This document shows positions 1 through 7,693 of a stretch of 43,040 bases of DNA, in pieces. The notes under the pieces are model-generated. The model did no database searches. It was not told the DNA's origin and saw only the letters and a list, made by a program, of their open reading frames with translations. The stretch is from Methylobacterium sp. J-077 (GTDB taxonomy: Bacteria > Pseudomonadota > Alphaproteobacteria > Rhizobiales > Beijerinckiaceae): contig NZ_JAKSYJ010000105.1 of the NCBI RefSeq assembly GCF_022829365.1, positions 1 through 43,040 on the forward strand. Reading direction: 5' to 3'. A program made the position numbers and the translations under genes. Position 1 is the first letter of the stretch, and every line of letters begins with the position of its first letter.

Positions 1-41
1 GGGACAGGGTGAGGGGTGCGACCTCTCCGGATGGACCTGAT

Positions 42-86
42 CCCTCACCCCAGCCCTATCCCGCACGGGAGAGGGGGCATGTCGCG
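42..86. repeat. GC-rich palindromic intergenic repeat (copy 1)
   Basis: Non-coding DNA downstream of radA. It contains the perfect inverted repeat TCCCG-CA-CGGGA (59-70) inside a CCCTC/GAGGG context, followed by GGCATGTCGCGG. A similar block in the same orientation lies at 11853-11887, so this is a dispersed repeat rather than a gene-specific terminator, although the hairpin could also end radA transcription. Confidence 0.6.
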
Positions 87-150
87 GCCTTCACACGCCA
101 CCGCACGCTTCATGCTGCCTCGTCCTTCGCGAGCAAAGCGACAGCCAACC

Positions 151-1587
151 CTAAACCTCCTCGTCGGCGTAGCGCGACTGCGCCCGCCCGCGCTGCCCCG
201 ATCCCTTCCGCGGCGCGCCGGCGCTGATCCCGGCCACCAGGTCGGCGATGTGGCGCAGGGTCTCCACCGACAGGGCCTTGTCGCCCTCGCCGCGGCCCTG
301 CGGGATCAGCGCCTTGGCGAATCCGAGCTTCTGGGCCTCCTTCAGCCGGGCGCCGGCCTGGGCCACCGGCCGGATCGCCCCGGACAGGCCGATCTCGCCG
401 AAATACACCGTCTCCGGCGGCAGTACCGCCCCCGACAGGGACGAGACCAGCGCCGCCGCCACCGCCAGATCCGCCGCCGGCTCGGTGATCCGCAGGCCCC
501 CGGCCACGTTCAGATAGACGTCGTGGGTGCCGAGCCGGATGCCGCCATGAGCCTCCAGAACGGCCAGCACCATCGACAGCCGGTTCGGATCCCAGCCGAC
601 CACCGCCCGGCGGGGCATGCCGAGGGAGGAGGGCGCCACCAGCGCCTGGATCTCCACCAGCAGGGGCCGTGTCCCCTCCATCCCGGCGAAGACCGCGGTG
701 CCGGCGGCCTGGTGGTCGCGGCCGGCCAGGAACAGGGCCGAGGGGTTGGGCACCTCGGCGAGCCCCGCATCGGTCATTTCGAATACGCCGATCTCGTCGG
801 TGGGGCCGAACCGATTCTTCACGGCGCGCAGGATGCGGAAATGGTGGCCCTGGTCGCCCTCGAACGAGGCGACCGCGTCGACCATGTGCTCCACCACCCG
901 GGGGCCGGCGATCTGCCCGTCCTTGGTGACGTGGCCGACCAGGATCACCGCCGTGCCGGTGGTCTTGGCGAAGCGGATCAGCGCCTGGGCCGAGGACCGC
1001 ACCTGCGTGACCGTGCCGGGGGCCGATTCGACGGTCTCGGTCCACATGGTCTGGATCGAATCGATGATCGCCAGGGCTGGCGGCCGGCCCTGGCTGAGGG
1101 TCTCGATGATGTCCTCGACATTGGTCTCGGCGGCCAGATCCACCGGGCGGGAACTGAGCCCCAGCCGCTCGGCCCGCAGCCGCACCTGCCCCACCGCCTC
1201 CTCGCCCGAGATGTATGCGACCCGCTCGCCGGTGCCCGCCATGGCGGCGGAGGCCTGCATCAGCAGGGTCGATTTGCCGATGCCGGGATCGCCGCCGATC
1301 AGGATCACCGAGCCGCGCACGAAGCCGCCGCCGGTGACCCGGTCGAGCTCGCCGATCCCCGAGGGGATGCGCGGCGCCGCCTTGGTCTCGCCGGTCAGGC
1401 CCTCAAGCGGAAACACGCGGCCGCGGGCCCGGGACGGCCGGGTCGCGAGCGGGCCGGACTGGCCGGGCGCAGCGGCCGCCTCCTCGACGATCGTGTTCCA
1501 GCCGTTGCACGCCTCGCAGCGCCCGCGCCAGCGGTTGTAGACCGCCCCGCAGGATTGGCAGACGAAGGTCTGGTGGATCTTGGCCAT
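151..1587 (-). CDS. radA: DNA repair protein RadA
   Basis: RadA (Sms) is a RecA-like ATPase that processes recombination intermediates and helps branch migration in the cytoplasm. The 478-aa product starts with a four-cysteine zinc finger (C10, C13, C24, C27). A RecA-type ATPase core follows, with Walker A GGDPGIGKS at about residues 98-106 and the RadA-specific KNRFG motif at 257-261, then a C-terminal Lon-protease-like domain. The length is normal for the family. I chose the ATG at 1587 because it begins MAKIHQTFVCQSCG, the usual RadA N-terminus; an upstream in-frame ATG at 1635 would add 16 unlikely residues. The alr stop at 1632 lies 44 bp upstream on the same strand, so alr and radA are probably co-transcribed. 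Confidence 0.97.
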   Translation of the reverse strand: MAKIHQTFVCQSCGAVYNRWRGRCEACNGWNTIVEEAAAAPGQSGPLATRPSRARGRVFPLEGLTGETKAAPRIPSGIGELDRVTGGGFVRGSVILIGGDPGIGKSTLLMQASAAMAGTGERVAYISGEEAVGQVRLRAERLGLSSRPVDLAAETNVEDIIETLSQGRPPALAIIDSIQTMWTETVESAPGTVTQVRSSAQALIRFAKTTGTAVILVGHVTKDGQIAGPRVVEHMVDAVASFEGDQGHHFRILRAVKNRFGPTDEIGVFEMTDAGLAEVPNPSALFLAGRDHQAAGTAVFAGMEGTRPLLVEIQALVAPSSLGMPRRAVVGWDPNRLSMVLAVLEAHGGIRLGTHDVYLNVAGGLRITEPAADLAVAAALVSSLSGAVLPPETVYFGEIGLSGAIRPVAQAGARLKEAQKLGFAKALIPQGRGEGDKALSVETLRHIADLVAGISAGAPRKGSGQRGRAQSRYADEEV

Positions 1588-1631
1588 TCGGGTCCGCGCG
1601 CCGCCGGTCCGGCATTCGAGGGTGGGTCGGA

Positions 1632-2714
1632 TCACCCTACATAAGTTCGAACATAACGCGAACCCAACCCCGTCAGGATCTCGTAGCCGATCGTCCCGGC
1701 AGCGCGGCCGACCGTGTCGATGTCCAGGCTGTCGCCGATCAGCACGGCTGTGGCGCCGCGCCGGGCCGCGGGGGCTGCGGTGACGTCGAGGATGATCAGG
1801 TCCATGGAGACGAGACCGAGGATCGGGCAGGGCACGTCGCCGACCAGAGCCTGGCCGCGTCCGCTGATCGCCCGGGGGAAACCGTCGGCATAGCCGAGGG
1901 ACAGGGTGGCGAGCCGGCTCCGGGCCGGGGCGGTCCAGCGGCCGTTATAGCCGACGCTCGTGCCGGCTTCGACGGTCCTGACCTGGGCGATCAGGGCCTC
2001 CAGCCGCACCACCGGGCGCATCGGGTTGGCGGATTCGGGGGTCGGGTTCCCGCCGAACAGGGCGTAGCCCGGGCGCAGCAGGTCGTGCCGGGCGCCGTCG
2101 AGGAAGACCCCGGACGAATTGGCGAGCGACGCAAGCAGGCCCGGATAGGCCGCCCGGACCCGGGCGAACTCGGCGATCTGCCGGGCATTGACCGGATCCG
2201 CCGGCTTCTCGGCGCTGACGAAGTGGCTGAGCAGCAGATCGATGCCGGCGGCGGCGATGCACGGGTCGCCGGCGAGCTCCAGCGCCTCCGGGACCGGCAG
2301 CCCCAGGCGGTTCATGCCGGTATCGACATGGAGCGCCGCCGGCAGACCCCCGCCCGAGAACGCCGCCCATTCGGCGATCTCCTCGCGGCTGCCGAGAACC
2401 GGGCGCAGGCGATAGGCCGCGAAGGGCTCGCAGGCGCCGGGCGGCAGGCCGTTCAGGATGTAGATCGCGGCCTCCGGCAGGGCGGCCCGGGCCGCGATGC
2501 CCTCAGCGAGGTGCGCGACGAAGAAGGTCCGGCACCCGGCCGCCCACAGGGCCGGCCCGACCCGGGCGACGCCGCTTCCATAGGCATCGGCCTTCACCAC
2601 GGCGGCGCAATCGGCCCCCCGGGCGGCCAGCATCCGCCAGTTGGCCACGATCGCCCCGAGATCGATGGTCAGCCGGGCGCCGTGGGCGCCGATCTCCGTT
2701 CCCGACTCCGTCAC
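1632..2714 (-). CDS. alr: alanine racemase
   Basis: This PLP-dependent enzyme interconverts L- and D-alanine to supply D-Ala for peptidoglycan. The PLP lysine sits in VVKADAYGSG (about residue 41), and the second catalytic tyrosine region is seen as VGYNGRW. From the chosen start the length is about 360 aa, normal for the family. The start is uncertain. An in-frame ATG at 2846 would add 44 arginine-rich residues and overlap the next upstream gene, so I prefer a GTG at 2714. A GTG at 2732 preceded by GGGGG is an alternative. The gene lies upstream of radA on the same strand. Confidence 0.93.
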   Translation of the reverse strand: MTESGTEIGAHGARLTIDLGAIVANWRMLAARGADCAAVVKADAYGSGVARVGPALWAAGCRTFFVAHLAEGIAARAALPEAAIYILNGLPPGACEPFAAYRLRPVLGSREEIAEWAAFSGGGLPAALHVDTGMNRLGLPVPEALELAGDPCIAAAGIDLLLSHFVSAEKPADPVNARQIAEFARVRAAYPGLLASLANSSGVFLDGARHDLLRPGYALFGGNPTPESANPMRPVVRLEALIAQVRTVEAGTSVGYNGRWTAPARSRLATLSLGYADGFPRAISGRGQALVGDVPCPILGLVSMDLIILDVTAAPAARRGATAVLIGDSLDIDTVGRAAGTIGYEILTGLGSRYVRTYVG

Positions 2715-2820
2715 CGATCCGCTACCCGCCACCGAAGCGCCCCCGATCCTCGATTCCCCGCGGACGGATGCACGATGCGGACCCGTGAGGCGAGTCGGTT
2801 CGCGGCATGGACCAGTCGGC

Positions 2821-3054
2821 CTACAGCGCACCCGCCGTGTCCGCATACAGCGCCGGCAGATGCTCGGCGCCTTCCAGAAGCTCGGCGAGGGTGTAGCGGC
2901 GCTTGGGAGCCGGTATGGCCGTCGCGACGAGCGATCCGTCCTTCACGGCGAGGGTAAGAGTGGTGCCGGTGCCGGCTCCAATGGCCGCCAGGATGGCTGG
3001 GTGCAGGGTCATCACGTGGGTGCCGCCCTGACGCTGGATCGTCACGGCCGTCAT
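2821..3054 (-). CDS. AbrB/MazE-like small DNA-binding protein (orphan antitoxin type)
   Basis: The 77-aa protein starts MTAVTIQRQGG and has the short beta-rich layout of MazE/ChpS antitoxins: a swapped-hairpin half followed by a C-terminal tail with YTLAELLEG, which in MazE-type antitoxins contacts the toxin. The ATG at 3054 is chosen because the upstream extension to 3186 is arginine-rich and unlike the family. No MazF/PemK toxin is visible: the 106 bp downstream, before alr, is too short and no toxin motif is seen. It could be an orphan antitoxin or a transcription factor. The function is inferred only from fold-like features. Confidence 0.65.
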   Translation of the reverse strand: MTAVTIQRQGGTHVMTLHPAILAAIGAGTGTTLTLAVKDGSLVATAIPAPKRRYTLAELLEGAEHLPALYADTAGAL

Positions 3055-3189
3055 GTCCGGCTCCCGCCGGGGCGGTCGACCGTCCTTGCTTGTTCGCGAT
3101 TTTTCGGCAGCGGGCGACATGGTCACGCTCCCCCGGGAAAGCACCGCCACGATAGCACCCCACCTGCGGCGTTGCGAAGACAACACCCA

Positions 3190-3909
3190 TCATCCCCGCA
3201 AGCGGAACGGGTTGAAATCCGTCTCCGTATCGAAGGCGTCGCGCCCCTCGGCGCGCTTCAAAACGCCGATCAGCGGCACGCTGAGGGGCAGGGCCACGAT
3301 CTCCCAGCCGACCTTCAGCGCCCAGATCGAGAGCGCGAGGCGGACGAGATCTGCGGCGGGGTAGAGGCCGCCGAAGCCGAGCCCGATGAACAGGGCCGAA
3401 TCGATGCCCTCGCCGACCAGCGTCGAGGCGACGAGACGCACCGCCAGGAAGCGGCCGCCGAAGCGCAGCTTCAGCCTGGCCAGCAGGTAGGCGTTCAGGA
3501 ATTCGCCGACGAGATACGCCGCGAGCCCGGCCAGCGCGAGCCGCGGGGTTGCGCCCAGCACCGCCTCGAACGCCGCCTGGTGCGGCCAGAACGGCGCGGG
3601 CGGCAGCGCCGCCGCGATCCCGTAGGCCAGGATCCAGAGCGCCTGCGCCAGGAAGCCGGTCCAGACCACGGCCCGGGTGCTGGCGTAGCCGTAGACCTCG
3701 GTCAGCACGTCGCCGAACAGGTAGGAGGCGGGAAACACGATCACCGCCGCCGTGAAGGTCAGGCCGCCCACCGAGACGATCTTGCCGGCCAGCACCAGCG
3801 AGATCATCAGCACCGCGCCGAACAGGCCGGCGATCGGAACGAGGTAAACGGGGCCGGCGGACGCCTGGTCCGCGCTCACGATCGGCGCGGGCTGATGCAC
3901 GGACGGCAC
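3190..3909 (-). CDS. queuosine precursor transporter (YhhQ/VUT family)
   Basis: A 239-aa integral membrane protein of the YhhQ/DUF165 family, which imports queuosine precursors such as preQ0/preQ1 for tRNA modification. About six hydrophobic segments are visible, beginning near residue 22. Family-typical stretches include FPASYLFGDVLTEVYGY (about 59-75) and LVASTLVGEGIDSALF in the C-terminal half. It lies 135 bp upstream of the AbrB-like gene on the same strand and is divergent from cvpA, whose start is 123 bp away. No preQ1 riboswitch was recognised in that gap. Confidence 0.92.
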   Translation of the reverse strand: MPSVHQPAPIVSADQASAGPVYLVPIAGLFGAVLMISLVLAGKIVSVGGLTFTAAVIVFPASYLFGDVLTEVYGYASTRAVVWTGFLAQALWILAYGIAAALPPAPFWPHQAAFEAVLGATPRLALAGLAAYLVGEFLNAYLLARLKLRFGGRFLAVRLVASTLVGEGIDSALFIGLGFGGLYPAADLVRLALSIWALKVGWEIVALPLSVPLIGVLKRAEGRDAFDTETDFNPFRLRG

Positions 3910-4032
3910 AGGCCTCGGCCGAGGCCCGCACCCGAGGGTGACGGCCGAGGTTCGGCTTGGTATACTTCGCCCCCGGTCCCGGGGAGCCGCATGGCCGCCG
4001 CGGCATCCCCTCTGGTGCCTAAAAGTTCACAG

Positions 4033-4659
4033 ATGCCGTTTACCGTTCTGGATCTCGTCGTGCTCGGCATCGTCGCGGTCTCCGCGCTGCTCGCGGCCGT
4101 CCGTGGCGTCACCCGCGAGGTGCTGGCGATCATCGCCTGGGTGGCCGCCGCCGCCGTCGCGTGGTCGTTCTATCCGATGCTGCTTCCGCTGGTGAAGCAG
4201 CACGTCAACAGCGATACCGTGGCGCTGGTCGCCTCGATCGCGGCGATCTTCCTCGGGACTCTGATCGTCGTGTCGATCATCACCGTGAAGATCTCCGACG
4301 TGGTGCTCGATTCGCGCATCGGCGCGGTCGACCGCTCGCTGGGTTTCCTGTTCGGGGCGGGCCGCGGCTTCCTGATCTGCGTGATCGGCTGGGTGTTCCT
4401 GTCCTGGCTGGTGCAGGGCAAGGTGCCGGATTGGGCGGCACAGGCGCGCACGCGCCCGATGCTGGAGAAATCCGGAGACGCCCTGGTGGCCCAGCTCCCC
4501 GAGAACCCGGAGGGCTTCCTGAAGCAGTTCAAGAAGCCGAAGGCCGTCACGCCGCCCAACGAGGCGGCCGACGCCCCCGCCGAGACCGACCCGGCGCCCC
4601 AGCGCCGCACCGAGACCGTGCCCAATCCGACGACTGCGCCAAGCCCGACGCGACGCTGA
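4033..4659 (+). CDS. cvpA: CvpA family membrane protein
   Basis: A 208-aa protein with four predicted membrane segments (about residues 5-23, 27-47, 65-85, 103-123) and a hydrophilic proline-rich C-terminal tail, the CvpA/colicin V production family layout. CvpA is linked to envelope homeostasis and often sits just before purF, as it does here (118 bp upstream). I chose the ATG at 4033 (MPFTVLDLVV) as the family-typical N-terminus; the open frame upstream overlaps the divergent transporter gene region and is not coding-like. Confidence 0.93.
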   Translation: MPFTVLDLVVLGIVAVSALLAAVRGVTREVLAIIAWVAAAAVAWSFYPMLLPLVKQHVNSDTVALVASIAAIFLGTLIVVSIITVKISDVVLDSRIGAVDRSLGFLFGAGRGFLICVIGWVFLSWLVQGKVPDWAAQARTRPMLEKSGDALVAQLPENPEGFLKQFKKPKAVTPPNEAADAPAETDPAPQRRTETVPNPTTAPSPTRR

Positions 4660-4776
4660 CCTGCGGCACGCGCCGTTGGACGGTCTGCGCAGAGCGCCTA
4701 GATAGCGGTTCCGGAGACGATCGGATGATATCCGCGACGACCGGCGCGCCGGCCCGTCGCCGCCGGGACTCGTGAA

Positions 4777-6261
4777 GTGGTCGATCGCAGCATGTTTCAA
4801 TCCGACGCTCACGCCTCCGATTTCGATCTCGACGGCGACACGCTGCGCGAGGAGTGCGGCGTCTTCGGCATCTTCGGGCACCCGGAGGCCTCGGCCATCG
4901 TGGCGCTCGGCCTGCATGCCCTGCAGCACCGCGGCCAGGAGGCGGCCGGGATCGTCTCCTTCGACGGCTCCGTGTTCCATTCCGAGCGCCGCCCCGGCCT
5001 CGTCGGCGATTCCTTCTCGGACGGCGACACCATCGCCCGGCTGAAAGGTCGCGCCGCCATTGGGCACGTGCGCTACTCGACCACCGGCGGGACGATCCTG
5101 CGCAACGTGCAGCCGCTGTTCGCCGAGCTGGCCAGCGGCGGCCTCGCAGTCGCCCATAACGGCAATCTCACCAACGCCCTGTCGATCCGGCGCGACCTCG
5201 TGCGCGACGGCGCGATCACGCAGTCGACGTCCGACACCGAGGTGATCCTCCACCTGGCGGCCCGCTCGCGGAAGCCGCGGATCGTCGAGCGCTTCATCGA
5301 CGCCCTGCAGGCGATCCAGGGCGCCTACGCGATCGTGGCGCTGACCAACAAGAAGCTGATCGGCGCACGCGACCCGCTGGGCATCCGCCCGCTGGTGCTG
5401 GGCGAGCTGGACGGCCGCTACATGCTGGCCTCCGAGACCTGTGCGCTGGACATCATCGGCGCCCGCTACGTCCGCGACATCGAGAACGGCGAGGTCGTGG
5501 TGATCTCCGAGGAGGGCGTCGAGTCGATCCGCTTCGCCGACGCCGTGCCGATGCGGCCCTGCATCTTCGAGTACATCTACTTCGCCCGGCCGGATTCGGT
5601 GGTGAACGGCAAGAGCGTCTACGCGGTGCGCAAGGCGATCGGCCGGGAACTCGCCCGGGAGGCCGCCGCCCCCGCCGACATCGTCGTGCCGGTGCCGGAT
5701 TCCGGTGTGCCCGCTGCGCTGGGTTTCGCCCAGGAGACCGGCATCCCCTTCGAGATGGGGATCATCCGCAATCACTATGTCGGGCGGACCTTCATCCAGC
5801 CGACCCAGTCGGTGCGCGAGCTCGGCGTGCGGATGAAGCACTCCGCCAATCGGGCGGCCATCGAGGGCAAGAGCATCGTGCTGGTGGACGACAGCCTGGT
5901 GCGCGGCACGACCTCGGTGAAGATCGTCCGGATGATGCGCGAGGCCGGCGCCGCCGAGGTGCATTTCCGGATCGCCTCTCCGCCGATCACCTATCCCGAC
6001 TTCTACGGGATCGACACACCGGAGCGGGAGAAGCTGCTCGCCGCGACGCACGATCTCGAGGCGATGCGGAAGTATATCGGCGCCGATTCGCTCGCCTTCC
6101 TGTCGATCCCCGGCCTCTACCGGGCGATGGGCGAGGAGGAGCGGAATGCGACCTGCCCGCAATACACCGACCATTGCTTCACGGGCGACTACCCGACCGG
6201 CCTGACCGACCTCTCCATCGCCGGCCCGAAGCGCTTCGCGATGCTCGCCGAAGCCGACTGA
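4777..6261 (+). CDS. purF: amidophosphoribosyltransferase
   Basis: PurF catalyses the first committed step of purine synthesis, PRPP plus glutamine to 5-phosphoribosylamine. The 494-aa product has an N-terminal class II glutaminase domain whose nucleophile Cys27 lies in EECGVFGIFG. The preceding 26 residues are a likely cleaved propeptide. A C-terminal phosphoribosyltransferase domain carries the PRPP loop VLVDDSLVRGTTS at about residue 370. The GTG at 4777 (MVDRS) or the in-frame ATG at 4792 could be the start; both leave a short propeptide. It follows cvpA on the same strand. Confidence 0.97.
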   Translation: MVDRSMFQSDAHASDFDLDGDTLREECGVFGIFGHPEASAIVALGLHALQHRGQEAAGIVSFDGSVFHSERRPGLVGDSFSDGDTIARLKGRAAIGHVRYSTTGGTILRNVQPLFAELASGGLAVAHNGNLTNALSIRRDLVRDGAITQSTSDTEVILHLAARSRKPRIVERFIDALQAIQGAYAIVALTNKKLIGARDPLGIRPLVLGELDGRYMLASETCALDIIGARYVRDIENGEVVVISEEGVESIRFADAVPMRPCIFEYIYFARPDSVVNGKSVYAVRKAIGRELAREAAAPADIVVPVPDSGVPAALGFAQETGIPFEMGIIRNHYVGRTFIQPTQSVRELGVRMKHSANRAAIEGKSIVLVDDSLVRGTTSVKIVRMMREAGAAEVHFRIASPPITYPDFYGIDTPEREKLLAATHDLEAMRKYIGADSLAFLSIPGLYRAMGEEERNATCPQYTDHCFTGDYPTGLTDLSIAGPKRFAMLAEAD

Positions 6262-6263
6262 CA

Positions 6264-6385
6264 CGGGGTTCCCAAAGGGCGAGCCCTTTGGCGGGGTTAA
6301 GGGGCGGCGCCCCTGGGTCTTCGCAGGGCTCTGCCCTGCACCCGCAAAAGGTCACGGACCTTTTGAAACCGGAACTTTTTGGTCC
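6264..6385. repeat. composite palindromic intergenic repeat after purF
   Basis: Non-coding DNA made of four successive inverted repeats: CCAAAGGGC-GAGCCCTTTGG, AGGGGC-GGC-GCCCCT, GCAGGGC-TCT-GCCCTGC and AAAAGGTC-ACG-GACCTTTT. The first module with its GGCGGGGTT flank recurs in reverse orientation at 34259-34306. The hairpins may double as a transcription terminator for purF. Confidence 0.7.
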
Positions 6386-6416
6386 TCCTGGCGCGGAAAT
6401 GCGCTAGGTCCCGCGC

Positions 6417-7166
6417 ATGGCTGAGTCTCAAAAAATCCTCGAAGGCCGCGTCGCGGTGGTGACCGGGGCGTCCCGCGGCATCGGGCGGGCCGCCGCCCTG
6501 GCCCTGGCCGAGGCCGGCGCCCACGTGGTCGCGGTGGCCCGCACGGTCGGCGCCCTGGAGGAGCTGGACGATTCCATCCGGGCGGCCGGATCCAGCGCCA
6601 CCCTCGTGCCGTTCGACCTCGCCGATTACGACGCGATCGACCGGCTCGGCGCGGCGATCAACGAACGCTGGAAGCGGCTCGACATCCTGGTCGGCAATGC
6701 CGGCATCCTCGGCGCGCTCATGCCGATCGGCCACATCACCCCGAAAGTCTGGGGCCAGGTGATGGACGTGAACGTCACCGCCAACTGGCGCCTGATCCGC
6801 TCCCTGGACCCGCTGCTGCGCATGTCGGACGCCGGCCGGGTGGTCTTCGTCTCGTCGGGGGCCGCCTCGAAATGCCGGGCCTATTGGGGGCCGTATTCGG
6901 TCTCCAAGGCGGCGCTCGAAGCGCTGGTGCGCACCTACGCGGCCGAGACCGAGACCACCGCCATCCGGGCGATGCTGCTCAACCCGGGGCCGCTGCGCAC
7001 CGGCATGCGCCGCTCGGCCATGCCGGGCGAGGACCCCGAGACCCTCAGGACCCCCGAGGATCTCGCCCCCCATTTCGTGCGGCTCGCCGCACCGGACTGG
7101 GCCGAGACGGGCAAGCTCTACGATTTCCCCACCGACCGGGTGCTGAGTTTTCGCGCGCCCGAGTAA
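6417..7166 (+). CDS. SDR family NAD(P)-dependent oxidoreductase
   Basis: A 249-aa classical short-chain dehydrogenase/reductase. Visible motifs are the cofactor-binding TGASRGIG (about residues 16-23), the structural NAG (about 91-93), a catalytic serine in VFVSSGAAS and the YSVSK Tyr-Lys pair near residue 160. The cofactor is probably NADP(H) because of the arginine following the second strand (VARTVG). The substrate cannot be told from sequence. It sits after purF behind the repeat block. Confidence 0.92.
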   Translation: MAESQKILEGRVAVVTGASRGIGRAAALALAEAGAHVVAVARTVGALEELDDSIRAAGSSATLVPFDLADYDAIDRLGAAINERWKRLDILVGNAGILGALMPIGHITPKVWGQVMDVNVTANWRLIRSLDPLLRMSDAGRVVFVSSGAASKCRAYWGPYSVSKAALEALVRTYAAETETTAIRAMLLNPGPLRTGMRRSAMPGEDPETLRTPEDLAPHFVRLAAPDWAETGKLYDFPTDRVLSFRAPE

Positions 7167-7222
7167 AGGGGTCCGGGGCCCGCGGCCCCGGCGGGTCGCG
7201 GGCGGAGCCCGCAGGGGTTGGG
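7167..7222. repeat. short GC-rich hairpin repeat
   Basis: Two adjacent inverted repeats, GGGGCC-CGC-GGCCCC and GCGGGC-GGA-GCCCGC, fill the gap between the SDR gene and the next gene. They are similar in design to the modules at 6264-6385, so they are probably a member of the same dispersed palindrome class. Confidence 0.5.
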
Positions 7223-7229
7223 ATTTACG

Positions 7230-7637
7230 ATGATCGACGTCCGCTGCATCTGCGCGATCGGCCTGCGCGGCCAGCTCGGCCTGAACGGGCACCTGCCCTG
7301 GGAGGGCAACACCGATCCGCTGTTCGTGGAGGACGTGACGCGCTTCTTCGCGCTCACCATGGGCCACGTGCTGATCGCCGGCCCGAAGACCGTGGCTTCG
7401 GTCCCCGCATTCGCCTTCGAGGACCGCACCATCGACGTGATCCGCAGCCACGAGGATCCGGAAGCGGTGCTCAAGCGCTACCCGGGCCGGCGCATCTTCG
7501 TCGGCGGCGGCATCGCGGTGTGGAACGTCTACGCCAAGTACATCCAGAACTGGGACATCACGCGCCTGCCCTATGACGGCGAGGCCGACCGCTGGTTCGA
7601 CCCCGCCTGGCTGGTGGGCGGGGCGCTGCGGACCTAA
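7230..7637 (+). CDS. short dihydrofolate reductase-like protein
   Basis: The 135-aa product (start ATG 7230, MIDVRCICAIG) resembles DihydrofolateReductase-family proteins. It has the strand-loop GQLGLNGHLPW that matches the Met20-loop/LPW region of FolA, a following acidic residue and RFFALTMGHVLIAGPKT, which matches the FKxLTxGxxVIMGRxT segment, and RIFVGGGIAVWNVY, which matches the IFVIGGAxIY cofactor-binding segment. It is about 25-30 residues shorter than usual FolA, with a shortened middle. It may be the cell's dihydrofolate reductase or a divergent relative. An in-frame TTG at 7218 would add four residues. Confidence 0.7.
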   Translation: MIDVRCICAIGLRGQLGLNGHLPWEGNTDPLFVEDVTRFFALTMGHVLIAGPKTVASVPAFAFEDRTIDVIRSHEDPEAVLKRYPGRRIFVGGGIAVWNVYAKYIQNWDITRLPYDGEADRWFDPAWLVGGALRT

Positions 7638-7693
7638 CGGCACCTTCGAGCCGGCCGGCGCGTTGGCATGCGTGCCGTGTGTCCGGAGTCTCG

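Noticed and set aside
2715..2820. MazF/PemK toxin partner for the AbrB-like protein
   Set aside because: The space of 106 bp is too small for a toxin, and no toxin motif is seen on either strand.
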